From: JBEVJC01 sp040510375
GTDB taxonomy: Bacteria; Bacteroidota; Bacteroidia; Chitinophagales; Chitinophagaceae
Assembly: GCA_040510375.1 (NCBI GenBank)
Contig: JBEVJC010000034.1
Location: 124,001-188,000 of the forward strand
Length of the DNA stretch: 64,000 bases
Direction of reading: 5' to 3'
In this document: positions 53,524-62,548 of the stretch, one piece after another
Layout: each line of letters begins with the position of its first letter
Position numbering within the stretch: the first letter of the stretch is position 1
The notes under the pieces: model-generated
Databases searched by the model: none
The model's input: only the letters and a program-made list of their open reading frames with translations
What the model was told of the DNA's origin: nothing
Made by a program: the position numbers and the translations under genes

Positions 53524-54162
53524 ATGGAATACCTGCATCACCTGGCCAAGGATAAAAAATTCGCAGTACTGTTAAAGGACCACGAACCGTTCCGCCTGCA
53601 CAAACAGAAAAATATTTTCGTGTATCTCTGTGCGTCCATTATGAGCCAGCAACTTTCGGTAAGGGTCGGGGATGTGCTGTACGGGAGATTCCTGGCATTG
53701 TACGACGGTGAAAAGCCAACCCCGCAACAGGTGATCGATACCCCTTCACCAACCCTTCGTAATATCGGGCTGAGTAATAATAAGGTCAGTTATATAAAAA
53801 ATGTAGCAGCCTTTGCCATCGATCCGGGAATGGATTTAAAAAAACTTGGCAGGATGACCGATGAAGAAGTGATAACCTATCTCACAGAGATCAAAGGCGT
53901 GGGCAGGTGGACGGTTGAAATGCTGCTGATGGCTGCCCTGGGCCGTGAAGATGTGTTTGCTTTTGATGATCTGGGTATCCAGAATGCTATGATCCGTTTA
54001 TATAAACTGGATCGCACGGACAAAAAAAAATTCCGCGAAAAAATGGCGAAGATTTCCGAAAAATGGAGCCCTTACCGCACCTATGCCTGTCTGCATTTAT
54101 GGTCCTGGAAGGACAAGGATAAAGTTGCGGTGAAGCCTAAAAAAAATGAGAAGGATAAATAG
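53524..54162 (+). CDS. DNA-3-methyladenine glycosylase, AlkA-like HhH-GPD family
   Basis: This 212-residue base-excision enzyme removes alkylated purines from DNA. It shows SIMSQQLSVRVGD, the helix-hairpin-helix ITEIKGVGRWTVEM-like segment (EIKGVGRWTVEMLLMAALG), and catalytic Asp in FAFDDLGIQNAM. The C-terminus is lysine-rich. TAAATTTT, one mismatch from TAnnTTTG, lies 6 nt before the ATG. Confidence 0.88.
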   Translation: MEYLHHLAKDKKFAVLLKDHEPFRLHKQKNIFVYLCASIMSQQLSVRVGDVLYGRFLALYDGEKPTPQQVIDTPSPTLRNIGLSNNKVSYIKNVAAFAIDPGMDLKKLGRMTDEEVITYLTEIKGVGRWTVEMLLMAALGREDVFAFDDLGIQNAMIRLYKLDRTDKKKFREKMAKISEKWSPYRTYACLHLWSWKDKDKVAVKPKKNEKDK

Positions 54163-54186
54163 TTAAACGGGTCATCAAAACATAAT

Positions 54187-55302
54187 TTAATAGACTACTT
54201 TATCGAAACCCTCCAGGGCAGCAGGTGACATACTTGCACCAAGTCCGTTACCCTCCGGTACGCTGATCACCCCATTTTTTTCATAAACAATTCCTCCGGT
54301 AACGGGGTCACTCGAAAACATTAATGCCGTATCAAAATCATAATGCCTGATTATGGGACTGCAAAGGGAGAAATGAGCGAACGCCGTCATGGCAAGCCTG
54401 GATTCCATAAAAGCACCCACCTGCAATGGTACCCCTGCGTCTTCAGCCATACGCACCATCTTCAAAGCCTTGAAAATACCTCCCGACTTACCGAGTTTGA
54501 TATTCATATAATCGCATGCCTTTAACCGGATCAGCCGTTCAGCATCATGATCATCGCCGCAACTCTCATCGCTCATAATGGGAATGGGACTGAGTTCGCG
54601 CAGTTTCGGCAGGTCGAGTATGGCCCAGCGCGGGATTGGCTCTTCACAATGTTCAATCCGGTAAACTGCCATGGCATTCAATGTTTCCACAGCTTCATCA
54701 AACAACCAGCCCTGGTTTGCATCAATGCGTAACGGGATAGTTGGTCCCACCGCTTCCCTGATCTGCCGGATCCGTTCCACATCTGTGGGCCCATGTTTAC
54801 CAACCTTGATCTTGATGGAGGGATATCCCTGCGCCTGGATGCGTTGGGCATCAACAGCCATCTGCGCGGGTTCACCGATACTGACGGTATAGTCGGTGAC
54901 GATGGTCTTGTTGTTTTTTCCGCCAAGGAATTTATATAAAGGCAGTCCCGCATGTTGCGAGGCAAGATCATACAACGCCATATCAAACGCACTCTTGATA
55001 CTGGTATTGCTATAGATCAGTTTATCCATCGCTTCGATATGGCTGCTGATATCAAGCGCATTTTTATTTTTGAGCAATCGCGCGAAATAACCACCAACCA
55101 CCATACAGGTATCTGCACTTTCGCCATTGATACTCATAAACGGACTGCATTCACCAAATCCCACCAGTCCCTCCTTTGTACGGATGATCACCAGCAGGTT
55201 CTCTGCGCTGTAAATGGGACCCAATGAAATGACGAATGGTTCAGTAAGTGGAATCGAGATCTTGTATAATTCTATCTGTTGAATGGTAAGCTGGCTGGGC
55301 AT
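54187..55302 (-). CDS. L-Ala-D/L-Glu (dipeptide) epimerase
   Basis: This enolase-superfamily enzyme of 371 residues probably epimerises dipeptides such as L-Ala-D-Glu from peptidoglycan. Catalytic lysines lie in YPSIKIKVGKHG and NIKLGKSGG; metal ligands lie in PLRIDANQGW (Asp), CEEPI (Glu) and MSDESC (Asp). Specificity is predicted, not shown: members with other dipeptide substrates are known. It follows the S46 peptidase gene by 28 nt, so the two gene products may act on the same peptide pool. Confidence 0.85.
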   Translation of the reverse strand: MPSQLTIQQIELYKISIPLTEPFVISLGPIYSAENLLVIIRTKEGLVGFGECSPFMSINGESADTCMVVGGYFARLLKNKNALDISSHIEAMDKLIYSNTSIKSAFDMALYDLASQHAGLPLYKFLGGKNNKTIVTDYTVSIGEPAQMAVDAQRIQAQGYPSIKIKVGKHGPTDVERIRQIREAVGPTIPLRIDANQGWLFDEAVETLNAMAVYRIEHCEEPIPRWAILDLPKLRELSPIPIMSDESCGDDHDAERLIRLKACDYMNIKLGKSGGIFKALKMVRMAEDAGVPLQVGAFMESRLAMTAFAHFSLCSPIIRHYDFDTALMFSSDPVTGGIVYEKNGVISVPEGNGLGASMSPAALEGFDKVVY

Positions 55303-55330
55303 AGATCCGATGTTTTTAATTTAAGTTCTC

Positions 55331-57496
55331 CTACTTCACCAGTTTCAGTTCGGCAATAATATTTTTGGCACCTCCAAGTACATCGATGCACCATAGAACA
55401 TACCGGATATCTACATTGATGGTGCGGTTGAGGTCTTTATCATAAGCGAGTTTATGACTCAATGCTTCGTAATTACCATCAAACGCAAGACCGATCAATT
55501 CGCCTTTTCCATTCAGCACCGGTGAACCTGAATTACCACCGGTAATATCGGTGGTGCTGATAAATGCGATCACCAGGTCCTTCCGTACCGGGTCGGCATA
55601 GATCCCAAAATCTTTTTTCTTCAGGAGTTCGATTTGTTTTTCAGGCAGGTTGAATTCATAGTCACCCGGTTTGTATTTTTCAAGGAGGCCTTTCGACGTA
55701 GTAATGAAATCATATGTAACAGCGTCGGAAGGTTTGTAAGGTTTCACCACTCCGTAACTTACCCTCATTGTGAATGTGGCATCGGGGTACATCATTTTGG
55801 CTTTTACTGGATCCATTTCCATAATCCCTTTCAGGTAGATTCTTCCGTATTCCAGGTTTTTGGCGGTGAAGTCCATGAAGTAAGGCAGGTATTTACTATT
55901 GTAATTGGTAAGGAAGGCACTGGCAAAAGAAAATGCAGGATCATTCTGGAGTTGGTTTGCATCCGGATGGGATACAAAGGCGTTCCATTTGGTATTGTCA
56001 AGGAGGAAGCTGTTATCAAAAATATCGGCCGCCAGTTTCTTATAGGTGGCTTCATCATCGAGCGGGCCGTATTTGTTTTTGATCCCGCTGAAAAACCCGA
56101 TGGGATGCTGGTCGGCGGGTATATCCGTATAAAAAAGCCGGGTTACAGCAGCAAGGATTTTCTGGTCGGAAATTCGATTCTCAGATTTGATAAATAAAGT
56201 ACGTGCCTGGGAAGCGGCTTCCAGTCCGGTTTTCAGGTTGCCAGCCGCGCCTCCCCTGCCAACCAGTGCATTTTCCACCGGCGCCAGTGAAGCGGCAAAT
56301 GCAATCAATGGAGAACCAAGAATTCCTTCATTCAGGTACACACGCTCTTTCGCATATTTTGTCCAGGTGGTATAGGCAGTACCCCATTCTGTAAAAAGTT
56401 TATCATATTCGGGTTTGCCGGCTGACCATAAGATAAACTTTTCTTCAGCCTTTTTTTTCTGCCCGTAGATATCATATTTTAAAAGCTGTTTTGTTTCGCC
56501 TTCGTAAAACTTCCAGTAGTTGGCGATGGCTGCATACGAGGTAGCCAGCTGCAATTTTACAGCGGGATCTTTTTTTATTTCCTCCAGCATATACTTCAGC
56601 CGCACATCCCGCAGTTTTACCAGTGAAGGGTTATTGATATCAACGGCCAGCCTGATGCCATAGGAACTTTCATACCGGTTTGTGCTGCCGGGATAACCCC
56701 AGACCATGGCGAAATCATTTTCCCTCAATGGTTTTATGGATACAGGAAGAAACCATTTTGGTTTAAATGGTACGTTGGTGCTGGCGTATTCCGAGGGTTT
56801 ATTCTGTCCGTTGGCGTATACCCTGAAAACGGAAAAATCACCTGTATGCCGCGGCCATTCCCAATTGTCTGTATCGCCTCCAAACTTGCCGATGCTTTCG
56901 GGAGGGGTGCCAACAAGGCGGATATCGGAATAACGCTGGTATACGAATGCCAGGAACTGGTTGCCTTTGAAGATGGGACTGATACGGGTTTCAATACTAT
57001 TGGCTGGATCACTCATCTGGGTATTGATGGATGCAAGTACTGAACTTTGTTTATTCAGCCGGTCCACCCCGTTTAATCCCTTTAATGAATCCATCACTTC
57101 GGCGGTTACATCATCAATACGGAGAAGGAACTGTACTGTGAGGTTGGTTTTGATTTCTTCGGCTTTAGACCGGGCATAAAACCCATCACGCAGATAGTTG
57201 TTTTCGATCGTACTCGCCGAAGCAATAGACGGGTAACCACAATGGTGGTTGGTGAAAATAAGTCCCTCCGCACTGACGATCTCCCCGGTACACCCCGTAC
57301 CAAAAATGATCACTGCGTCTTTGAGGGAGGCTTTGTTAACACTATAAAGTTGTTCGGCCGTCAGTTTAAGACCCTTTGCCACCATGTCCTTATATACCTG
57401 CTGGCCCAGTAACATCGGTAACCACATACCTTCATCAGCGAAGGATTGTAATACGAGAAAAATTGAAACGCTGATCGTCAGGAGAAACTTTTTCAT
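55331..57496 (-). CDS. S46 family dipeptidyl peptidase, DPP7-type
   Basis: This 721-residue secreted serine peptidase has a Sec signal (about 20 residues ending SFAD) and the S46 hallmarks: TGEIVSAEGLIFTNHHCGY with catalytic His, DTDNWEWPRHTGDFSVFRVY (catalytic Asp region), and GGNSGSPVLNGKGELIGLAF with catalytic Ser. The residue 18 after that Ser is Gly (FDGN), as in DPP7, whereas DPP11 has Arg and prefers acidic P1. It should release dipeptides with hydrophobic P1 in the periplasm. The gene follows obgE by 43 nt. Confidence 0.9.
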   Translation of the reverse strand: MKKFLLTISVSIFLVLQSFADEGMWLPMLLGQQVYKDMVAKGLKLTAEQLYSVNKASLKDAVIIFGTGCTGEIVSAEGLIFTNHHCGYPSIASASTIENNYLRDGFYARSKAEEIKTNLTVQFLLRIDDVTAEVMDSLKGLNGVDRLNKQSSVLASINTQMSDPANSIETRISPIFKGNQFLAFVYQRYSDIRLVGTPPESIGKFGGDTDNWEWPRHTGDFSVFRVYANGQNKPSEYASTNVPFKPKWFLPVSIKPLRENDFAMVWGYPGSTNRYESSYGIRLAVDINNPSLVKLRDVRLKYMLEEIKKDPAVKLQLATSYAAIANYWKFYEGETKQLLKYDIYGQKKKAEEKFILWSAGKPEYDKLFTEWGTAYTTWTKYAKERVYLNEGILGSPLIAFAASLAPVENALVGRGGAAGNLKTGLEAASQARTLFIKSENRISDQKILAAVTRLFYTDIPADQHPIGFFSGIKNKYGPLDDEATYKKLAADIFDNSFLLDNTKWNAFVSHPDANQLQNDPAFSFASAFLTNYNSKYLPYFMDFTAKNLEYGRIYLKGIMEMDPVKAKMMYPDATFTMRVSYGVVKPYKPSDAVTYDFITTSKGLLEKYKPGDYEFNLPEKQIELLKKKDFGIYADPVRKDLVIAFISTTDITGGNSGSPVLNGKGELIGLAFDGNYEALSHKLAYDKDLNRTINVDIRYVLWCIDVLGGAKNIIAELKLVK

Positions 57497-57539
57497 CGTT
57501 ATGTATTTTCAGGTTATGTATTTACATGGGCGGCGCTGC

Positions 57540-58541
57540 TCAGGTTTGGGGAGTGTTAAGGATTTTCCATAACAGGTCTTTCAGGGTGGTAAGTCCCCTG
57601 GTGGTGACAGAGGAAATAAATATATGCGGAATATTTTTTGGAAGGGTTTCTTCGATTGCTGCGGTGAGTTCTTCATCCAGCATATCTGCCTTGCTTATGG
57701 CAATGACGAATTGTTTATGCAGCAGTTCGGGATTGTATTGTTCCAGTTCGTTTACCAGGATGTCAAATTCTTTTTTGTGATCGGGGCTATCGGCCGGTAT
57801 CAGGAACAGCAGGGCTGAGTTACGTTCAATATGACGGAGAAACCGGTGGCCAAGTCCCTTTCCTTCTGAAGCCCCTTCGATAATACCCGGGAGATCGGCG
57901 ATGCAGAAACTTTTTCCGTCACGGTACTCCACAATTCCCAGGTTGGGCGTGATGGTGGTGAAGGCATAGTCCGCGATTTTGGGCTTGGCGGCTGTGATCA
58001 CTGACAGAAGTGTTGATTTTCCTGCGTTGGGAAAACCTACCAGTCCAACATCGGCCAGCACTTTTAATTCGAGTACTTTCCAGGCTTCAAGTCCCGGCAG
58101 TCCGGGTTGCGCATGTTCCGGAGCCTGGTTGGTGGGAGTGGCGAAATGACTATTTCCCAATCCGCCCTTACCACCCGGTACCCAGATTACTTCCTGTCCG
58201 TCTTCCAGGATTTCGGCATCCTGTTTCCCGGTTTCCTCATCGGTGGCAATAGTTCCCAGGGGCACTTCAATAATAATATCCTTACCATAACGGCCGGTGC
58301 TGTTATTGCCGCTTCCGGTTTCCCCGTTTTCGGCCAGTACATTTTTGAAATAACGCAGATGCAGGAGTGTCCAGAGATTCCGGTTTCCGCGGAGGATGAT
58401 ATGTCCACCCCGGCCACCGTCGCCACCATCGGGTCCACCCATGGCGGTAAACTTGTTTCTCATGAAATGCCTGCTGCCCGGTCCACCGTGCCCACTTTTA
58501 CAAAAAATCCGGATCTGGTCTACAAAATTGCTCTTTTCCAA
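57540..58541 (-). CDS. obgE: GTPase ObgE/CgtA, TTG start
   Basis: This ribosome-associated GTPase of 333 residues has the glycine-rich Obg domain (GGPDGGDGGRGGHIILRGN) and G domain: GFPNAGKSTL (P-loop), DLPGIIEGASEGKGLG, and AISKADMLDE (G4). No ATG fits; TTG 58541 gives the family start MEKSNFVDQ and a stop lies just upstream. A perfect TATATTTG box sits 22 nt upstream. It appears to head an operon with the S46 peptidase and epimerase genes. Confidence 0.92.
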   Translation of the reverse strand: MEKSNFVDQIRIFCKSGHGGPGSRHFMRNKFTAMGGPDGGDGGRGGHIILRGNRNLWTLLHLRYFKNVLAENGETGSGNNSTGRYGKDIIIEVPLGTIATDEETGKQDAEILEDGQEVIWVPGGKGGLGNSHFATPTNQAPEHAQPGLPGLEAWKVLELKVLADVGLVGFPNAGKSTLLSVITAAKPKIADYAFTTITPNLGIVEYRDGKSFCIADLPGIIEGASEGKGLGHRFLRHIERNSALLFLIPADSPDHKKEFDILVNELEQYNPELLHKQFVIAISKADMLDEELTAAIEETLPKNIPHIFISSVTTRGLTTLKDLLWKILNTPQT

Positions 58542-58563
58542 AATTCAGGGTTTGACTGAAACG

Positions 58564-58571
58564 CAAATATA
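58564..58571 (-). promoter_or_regulatory. -7 box (TATATTTG) upstream of obgE
   Basis: Perfect TAnnTTTG on the minus strand, 22 nt before the TTG start. The probable operon promoter. Confidence 0.5.
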
Positions 58572-58746
58572 CCCAAAGCTGGCGGTTAAGGGTATGGGAA
58601 AGTCTTTGTGTGGCGCACACATGTTTACGCCGTTCCCATAAATCCCCCATCGCGTAATTTTTTCCACAGTAAAATGCTGTAAAGAGCAGTAAACCTTGCG
58701 GCATGAATTTTTCCATATGTACTACCTAATACCTAATGACACCGTG

Positions 58747-58944
58747 ATGGAAATAATTGAGATTAAGAAAAGAATTGAGTACAGGACAAACCTGAAAGTA
58801 GTGCGGGAAACAGAACACCTGCCGGTGATACCGATGATCGAAACAAAGGAAAAAAAAACGGCTGGAGTTATTGATAGTAAAAAGACACAAATTCCGGTTG
58901 ATCACCGTGGTTATATAAAGTGTAAGAAACATGATTTTTTTTAA
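58747..58944 (+). CDS. Small hypothetical protein
   Basis: The frame gives 65 residues from ATG 58747 (ATG 58717 in frame is an alternative). The N-terminus is charged and alternates Glu/Ile/Lys (MEIIEIKKRIEYRTNLKVVR), the middle contains ETKEKKTAGVIDSKKTQ, and it ends YIKCKKHDFF. No known domain, no membrane segment. It precedes DUF1328 by 16 nt. Real but uncharacterised, if expressed. Confidence 0.45.
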   Translation: MEIIEIKKRIEYRTNLKVVRETEHLPVIPMIETKEKKTAGVIDSKKTQIPVDHRGYIKCKKHDFF

Positions 58945-58960
58945 TTTAAAACTATAGACT

Positions 58961-59128
58961 ATGTTACGCTGGACTGTTATATTCCTCATCGTTGCTATTA
59001 TTGCTGCGATCTTCGGATTCGGTGGAATTGCTGCGGGAGCTGCTTCCATTGCAAAAATTCTCTTCTTTATTTTCCTGGTACTCTTTATTGTATCACTCAT
59101 ATTTGGTCGCAAGGCCACAAATGTGTGA
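58961..59128 (+). CDS. DUF1328 (YtjA-like) small membrane protein
   Basis: This 55-codon gene encodes MLRWTVIFLIVAIIAAIFGF, followed by GGIAAGAASIAKILFFIFLV and a short basic end. It matches the DUF1328 two-helix family (GFGGIAAGAA is the hallmark). Members are small stress-associated inner-membrane proteins of unknown mechanism. A strong terminator follows. Confidence 0.88.
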   Translation: MLRWTVIFLIVAIIAAIFGFGGIAAGAASIAKILFFIFLVLFIVSLIFGRKATNV

Positions 59129-59146
59129 CGTGAGACATAAGATTAT

Positions 59147-59175
59147 AAGCCGGTACATTGTACCGGCTTTTTTTT
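59147..59175 (+). terminator. Rho-independent terminator
   Basis: AAGCCGGTAC (59147-59156) pairs with GTACCGGCTT (59160-59169) around a 3-nt loop, followed by a run of eight T. It ends the small-gene transcript before ku. Confidence 0.92.
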
Positions 59176-59218
59176 GATCTGGCACAACAATTTCAGATGG
59201 TTATTTAAACATTTTTAT

Positions 59219-59995
59219 ATGAGAGCAATCTGGTCCGGTGCAATTGGCTTTGGTCTTGTCAATATCCCGGTAAAAATTTACAGTGCAACGCAACAGGGAT
59301 CACTTGACCTGGACATGCTTGACAAAAAAGATCATTCCAACATAAAATTCCAGCGGATAAATGCCACTACGGGTAAGGAAGTGGCCTGGGAAAATATAGT
59401 GAAGGGTTATAAGGTGGATGAGAAATATGTGATCCTGACCGATGCGGATTTTGAGAAGGCAAGTCCGGAGAAAAATAAAATGATTGAAATTGCAGAATTT
59501 GTTGACCAGGGAGAGATCGACAGCATGTATTACGACACGCCTTATTACCTGCAACCGGAAAAATCAGGTGTAAAAGCCTACGCCTTATTAAGGGATGCGC
59601 TGACGCAGACCAAAAAAGTAGCACTTGGTACATTCGTGCTCCGCAACCGGGAAAGCCTGGTCCTTATTAAGCCTTTAGATGATATGCTTATCCTGAACAA
59701 GATCCGTTTCCAGCAGGAAATCAGGGATCCGGAGGAGATCAAGGCGCCGGCTACCAAGAGTAAGCCGGCCGAGATTAAAATGGCGATCCAGCTTATCAAT
59801 CAGCTGACCACCGATTTTGATATTGCACGTTATAAGGATACGTATACAGATAAATTAATGAAGCTTATAAATGCGAAAGCAAAGGGTAAAAAAGTTGCTT
59901 CCTCGCCATTGAAGATTGTCCATTCAAGGGGTCGCGACCTTATGTCGCAATTAAAAGCCAGCCTGGGCACAGGAACAAAACGGAAAGCATCGTGA
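59219..59995 (+). CDS. ku: Ku, DNA-end-binding protein of bacterial NHEJ
   Basis: Bacterial Ku forms a homodimer ring on broken DNA ends and recruits LigD. The 258-residue product has MRAIWSGAIGFGLVNIPVKI as the canonical start, then GYKVDEKYVILTDADFEKA, EIDSMYYDTPYYLQPEKSG and ALGTFVLRNRE. The C-terminal tail is lysine-rich. ATG 59219 is the family start; a codon 45 nt upstream lies inside the terminator region. LigD is not in the window. Confidence 0.92.
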   Translation: MRAIWSGAIGFGLVNIPVKIYSATQQGSLDLDMLDKKDHSNIKFQRINATTGKEVAWENIVKGYKVDEKYVILTDADFEKASPEKNKMIEIAEFVDQGEIDSMYYDTPYYLQPEKSGVKAYALLRDALTQTKKVALGTFVLRNRESLVLIKPLDDMLILNKIRFQQEIRDPEEIKAPATKSKPAEIKMAIQLINQLTTDFDIARYKDTYTDKLMKLINAKAKGKKVASSPLKIVHSRGRDLMSQLKASLGTGTKRKAS

Positions 59996-60031
59996 ATAAT
60001 CGTTGTTAAAACGGTCACACTACTTTTCATT

Positions 60032-60049
60032 CAGCTCCAACCGGGGCTG
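60032..60049. terminator. Weak hairpin between ku and the Cys-rich gene
   Basis: CAGCTCC (60032-60038) pairs with GGGGCTG (60043-60049) with one G-T pair around AACC; a short T-containing stretch follows. It may end either convergent gene. Confidence 0.4.
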
Positions 60050-60071
60050 GTCTTTAAAACTAATTTAATAT

Positions 60072-60413
60072 TTAGTTCAACGAGAATACGGCGAGTTCTT
60101 TAACCACATCAGCACACACATAACAAATTTCTGCACAGGCCCTGACTTCCTGTTCATCGGGGAATTTGTCGCACTCTTCACTGCATTCCCTGCAGTGCAG
60201 CAGGCAATTGAAGGGAAGATCGCCCATATCATCGGCATTACTGACCAGTCTTGATACTACGGCAAAACAGGCCTTGGCACAATCGGAACAGGCATTAAGC
60301 AATTCAAACCGGGGCAGGGGGCTGTTATTTTCAGCGTGTACGCACGACTCGCAGATCAGCCAGGCCTTCATGCAGATCTTGATATAATTATCAGTGCGTT
60401 GCTGCTGTATCAT
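60072..60413 (-). CDS. Cys-rich four-helix-bundle copper-binding protein (DUF326-like)
   Basis: This 113-residue cytoplasmic protein carries 13 cysteines in helical spacing: CMKAWLICESC, ACSDCAKAC, NCLLHCRECSEEC and ACAEICYVCADV. This is the pattern of DUF326/Csp four-helix bundles, which can store Cu(I) through cysteines lining the core. No signal peptide is present, so it resembles cytosolic Csp3-type proteins. It overlaps the upstream gene by 23 nt on the same strand. Confidence 0.82.
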   Translation of the reverse strand: MIQQQRTDNYIKICMKAWLICESCVHAENNSPLPRFELLNACSDCAKACFAVVSRLVSNADDMGDLPFNCLLHCRECSEECDKFPDEQEVRACAEICYVCADVVKELAVFSLN

Positions 60414-60747
60414 GATGAATCGCTTTTTTATTTATTTCCTCCACCTGTTTGATAAAACCGTGAACCAGGGGATCAGAATATGGTCCATAGGCATCAACCA
60501 GTGTACCCTTGGTGCCGTCATTGGTTTCAATGATATACAGGATTGAATTATCTGCCGGGTCGCTGGCGCCTTCAAAACGGTAGAAATTCACCACGTTAAC
60601 ATCAGCGACATCATACAGGCGTTCATTATGAAGCGAAAGAAGTCCCCGTTCACCCGCTTTAAAATCTTCTGTATAACCTTTTAATACCATTTTATTCAAA
60701 CACTCGGCCAGCGTTTTCATTTCTTCTGTAGATGAGTCCTGTTCCAT
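60391..60747 (-). CDS. Small conserved hypothetical protein
   Basis: The 118-residue protein has LKGYTEDFKAGERGLLSLHN, then FYRFEGASDPADNSILYII and TKGTLVDAYGPYSDPLVHGF. Related small Bacteroidota proteins are sometimes labelled phosphoribosylpyrophosphate synthetase, but no PRPP-binding motif is seen, so that label should not be copied. It is cytoplasmic and of unknown function. It overlaps the Cys-rich gene by 23 nt, suggesting joint translation. Confidence 0.7.
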   Translation of the reverse strand: MEQDSSTEEMKTLAECLNKMVLKGYTEDFKAGERGLLSLHNERLYDVADVNVVNFYRFEGASDPADNSILYIIETNDGTKGTLVDAYGPYSDPLVHGFIKQVEEINKKAIHHDTAATH

Positions 60748-60773
60748 ATTAAAAAATTTAAGGGGTAGAAAAG

Positions 60774-60796
60774 GGGCACCTGTTAATCAGGTGCCC
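60774..60796 (-). terminator. Rho-independent terminator of the DUF2383-like gene
   Basis: GGGCACCTG (60774-60782) and CAGGTGCCC (60788-60796) form a perfect 9-bp stem with a 5-nt loop. On the minus strand CCTTTT follows, a modest T-run, 10 nt after the stop. Confidence 0.75.
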
Positions 60797-60805
60797 GGTA
60801 TAGTT

Positions 60806-61267
60806 TTAAGCTGGCTGTGAATCACGCATCCTTTTAATCTGGTCGTGTGATTTACGCAGGCTTGTTTTCTGGTCCATGATCAGCTGGCGTATATCTGCCG
60901 GGAGTTCTGCATCGGTTTTAAGGGCCTCATCGTAAGCTTTCTGTGCGGCATCTTCTCCAAACTCGCAGGAAGCAAGGATTGCCTTCCGGTCCTTACCGGT
61001 AAACGTTGCCTTGATGTCCATCCATGCCCTGTAGATCTTGCCACTTGCGGTCGTTCCACCAGCAGGTGTTTCCCCTGAACCAGCTACATATCTCGATAAT
61101 TCGCTTACATATTTGCGGCTTTCTGATGCCATATCACGAAACAGTACTTTAAGATCTGCATCAATGGTTTCCGTTTCTTTATCCGCGCGCTCATATCCTG
61201 CTATCCTGTCATTATTAATCCGGATCAGGTCGTTCAGGACTTCTGCGGTTTTTTCATTAGCAATCAT
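60806..61267 (-). CDS. DUF2383-like (PA2169 family) four-helix protein
   Basis: This 153-residue protein starts MIANEKTAEVLNDLIRINND (ATG 61267; an upstream frame extension of 20 residues is rejected). It has an amphipathic helical pattern with GYERADKETETID and FGEDAAQKAYDEALKTD, matching the PA2169/DUF2383 ferritin-like four-helix family. Metal binding is possible but unproven. It is commonly found with general stress genes. Confidence 0.8.
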   Translation of the reverse strand: MIANEKTAEVLNDLIRINNDRIAGYERADKETETIDADLKVLFRDMASESRKYVSELSRYVAGSGETPAGGTTASGKIYRAWMDIKATFTGKDRKAILASCEFGEDAAQKAYDEALKTDAELPADIRQLIMDQKTSLRKSHDQIKRMRDSQPA

Positions 61268-61625
61268 AACTTTAAGTTTTATAATTTGAAATAGGTGTTT
61301 TGATCGTCCTTTTGGTCGGACATACACCGTACAGATTAAAAAACCATACCAGTAATTCCTGATTTTTGATGCTGTCTGCCGGCGCTGCTATGGCCGGGAC
61401 GTTGACAGGTAGTAAGTTTACGCATGTGAATACAATATCTGGCGACAATTTATCAACCCCGTTCCTGCACGGGTATTTGTACATCCTCGTTTAATTGAGG
61501 CAAAGTTTTCCCGAAGTAGCGACTTCGGTGGAATAAAATCTCATTCTCCCGATAACCAGATGGCCCACGTTCCCCATTTTTAGTTGGTACTACATTTGAA
61601 TTATTACTGGTGTAAAACAAAACCA
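61268..61625. other. Divergent intergenic region of 358 nt
   Basis: It separates the minus-strand DUF2383-like gene from the plus-strand split-barrel genes. No ORF is credible. It contains the TACATTTG box listed next and a short CCCGT/ACGGG palindrome near 61460. Confidence 0.45.
61591..61598 (+). promoter_or_regulatory. -7 box (TACATTTG) upstream of the split-barrel genes
   Basis: Perfect TAnnTTTG, 27 nt ahead of ATG 61626. Confidence 0.5.
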
Positions 61626-62120
61626 ATGGCAACCGACACCAACCTACAGTTTATCAGGGAGAAAATAATCCACCTCCGCACCGCTATCATGTACAGCATG
61701 AGCAACGAACTAATCAGGCTTCCCAATTCAATTGTGGAGGCTGTTAACCTGGATGAAGGGGGAAACCTCTGGTTCGTGTGTAAACCACCCGTTCAGGGAA
61801 TTGGACATATTGAGCATAAATTCCCCGCCCGTTTACATTTTTACCGCAAGGGCAGTAATTATAATGTAGAAGTAAGCGGTACAGCAACAATCATCAATAA
61901 CGAGTACACTAATTATTTTGCGGCAGACAGTAATGGAGTGCGGCCGCTATTGATCAGGATGAATATGTTAAATGTGGAATATAATGCTCCACATGAAAAA
62001 CGTAAGACAAAAATGGAGTTATGGCTGGAGAATGGATATCGCTGGTTGCTTCGGACAGCAGCAGTACAGCACCCATCAAAGCCGGATCTCAGCAGTCTGC
62101 AGACCATTAACCAAGTATAA
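61626..62120 (+). CDS. Pyridoxamine-phosphate-oxidase-like split-barrel protein (first copy)
   Basis: This 164-residue protein resembles the split-barrel flavin-binding fold of general stress protein 26: LWFVCKPP as the strand-loop, FYRKGSNYNVEVSGTATIIN, and NVEYNAPHEKRK. No clear FMN contacts can be named. TTG 61584 is in frame upstream but overlaps the promoter. The next gene, 8 nt downstream, encodes a related shorter protein. Confidence 0.7.
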   Translation: MATDTNLQFIREKIIHLRTAIMYSMSNELIRLPNSIVEAVNLDEGGNLWFVCKPPVQGIGHIEHKFPARLHFYRKGSNYNVEVSGTATIINNEYTNYFAADSNGVRPLLIRMNMLNVEYNAPHEKRKTKMELWLENGYRWLLRTAAVQHPSKPDLSSLQTINQV

Positions 62121-62128
62121 ACCCAGGT

Positions 62129-62515
62129 ATGAAAAAAGATTTACAAATTATCCAGGACAAGATTTCCTCCATCCAGTTTGGTATCCTGAAAATGAAGGAT
62201 CCTAAAGGGAATCGCGCGTGGCAGGTTAAAACGGCACCAAGTGAAAACAATTCTTTTCATTGTGTGATCACCGATGACCGTCCCCACGAACGGCTGGTAA
62301 ATTCGAAAGTGAGCCTGGTACAAAGGCATAACGACGACTATCTATATATAACAGGAAGGGTGTCGGCGGAAGCTGATAAATCAACCCGGATCCTTTCTGT
62401 AAATATCCTTAAAGCCTGTTGGTTTGTCAGGCAGTCGAAGGGTAATATTTCCTGGCTGAAGGAGAAATACATGTACGAGAATTACACACTGGACGATATG
62501 GAAATGGCATCATAA
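62129..62515 (+). CDS. Split-barrel protein (second copy)
   Basis: The 128-residue product (QIIQDKISSIQFGILKMKD, SLVQRHNDDYLYITGRVSAE) has the same fold signals as its neighbour and is probably its paralogue. A general-stress redox or ligand-binding role is inferred. Start ATG 62129 lies eight bases after the previous stop, so the two are likely cotranscribed. Confidence 0.65.
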   Translation: MKKDLQIIQDKISSIQFGILKMKDPKGNRAWQVKTAPSENNSFHCVITDDRPHERLVNSKVSLVQRHNDDYLYITGRVSAEADKSTRILSVNILKACWFVRQSKGNISWLKEKYMYENYTLDDMEMAS

Positions 62516-62548
62516 ATAAAATATCAGGCATTAATCAAACAGCACTTT

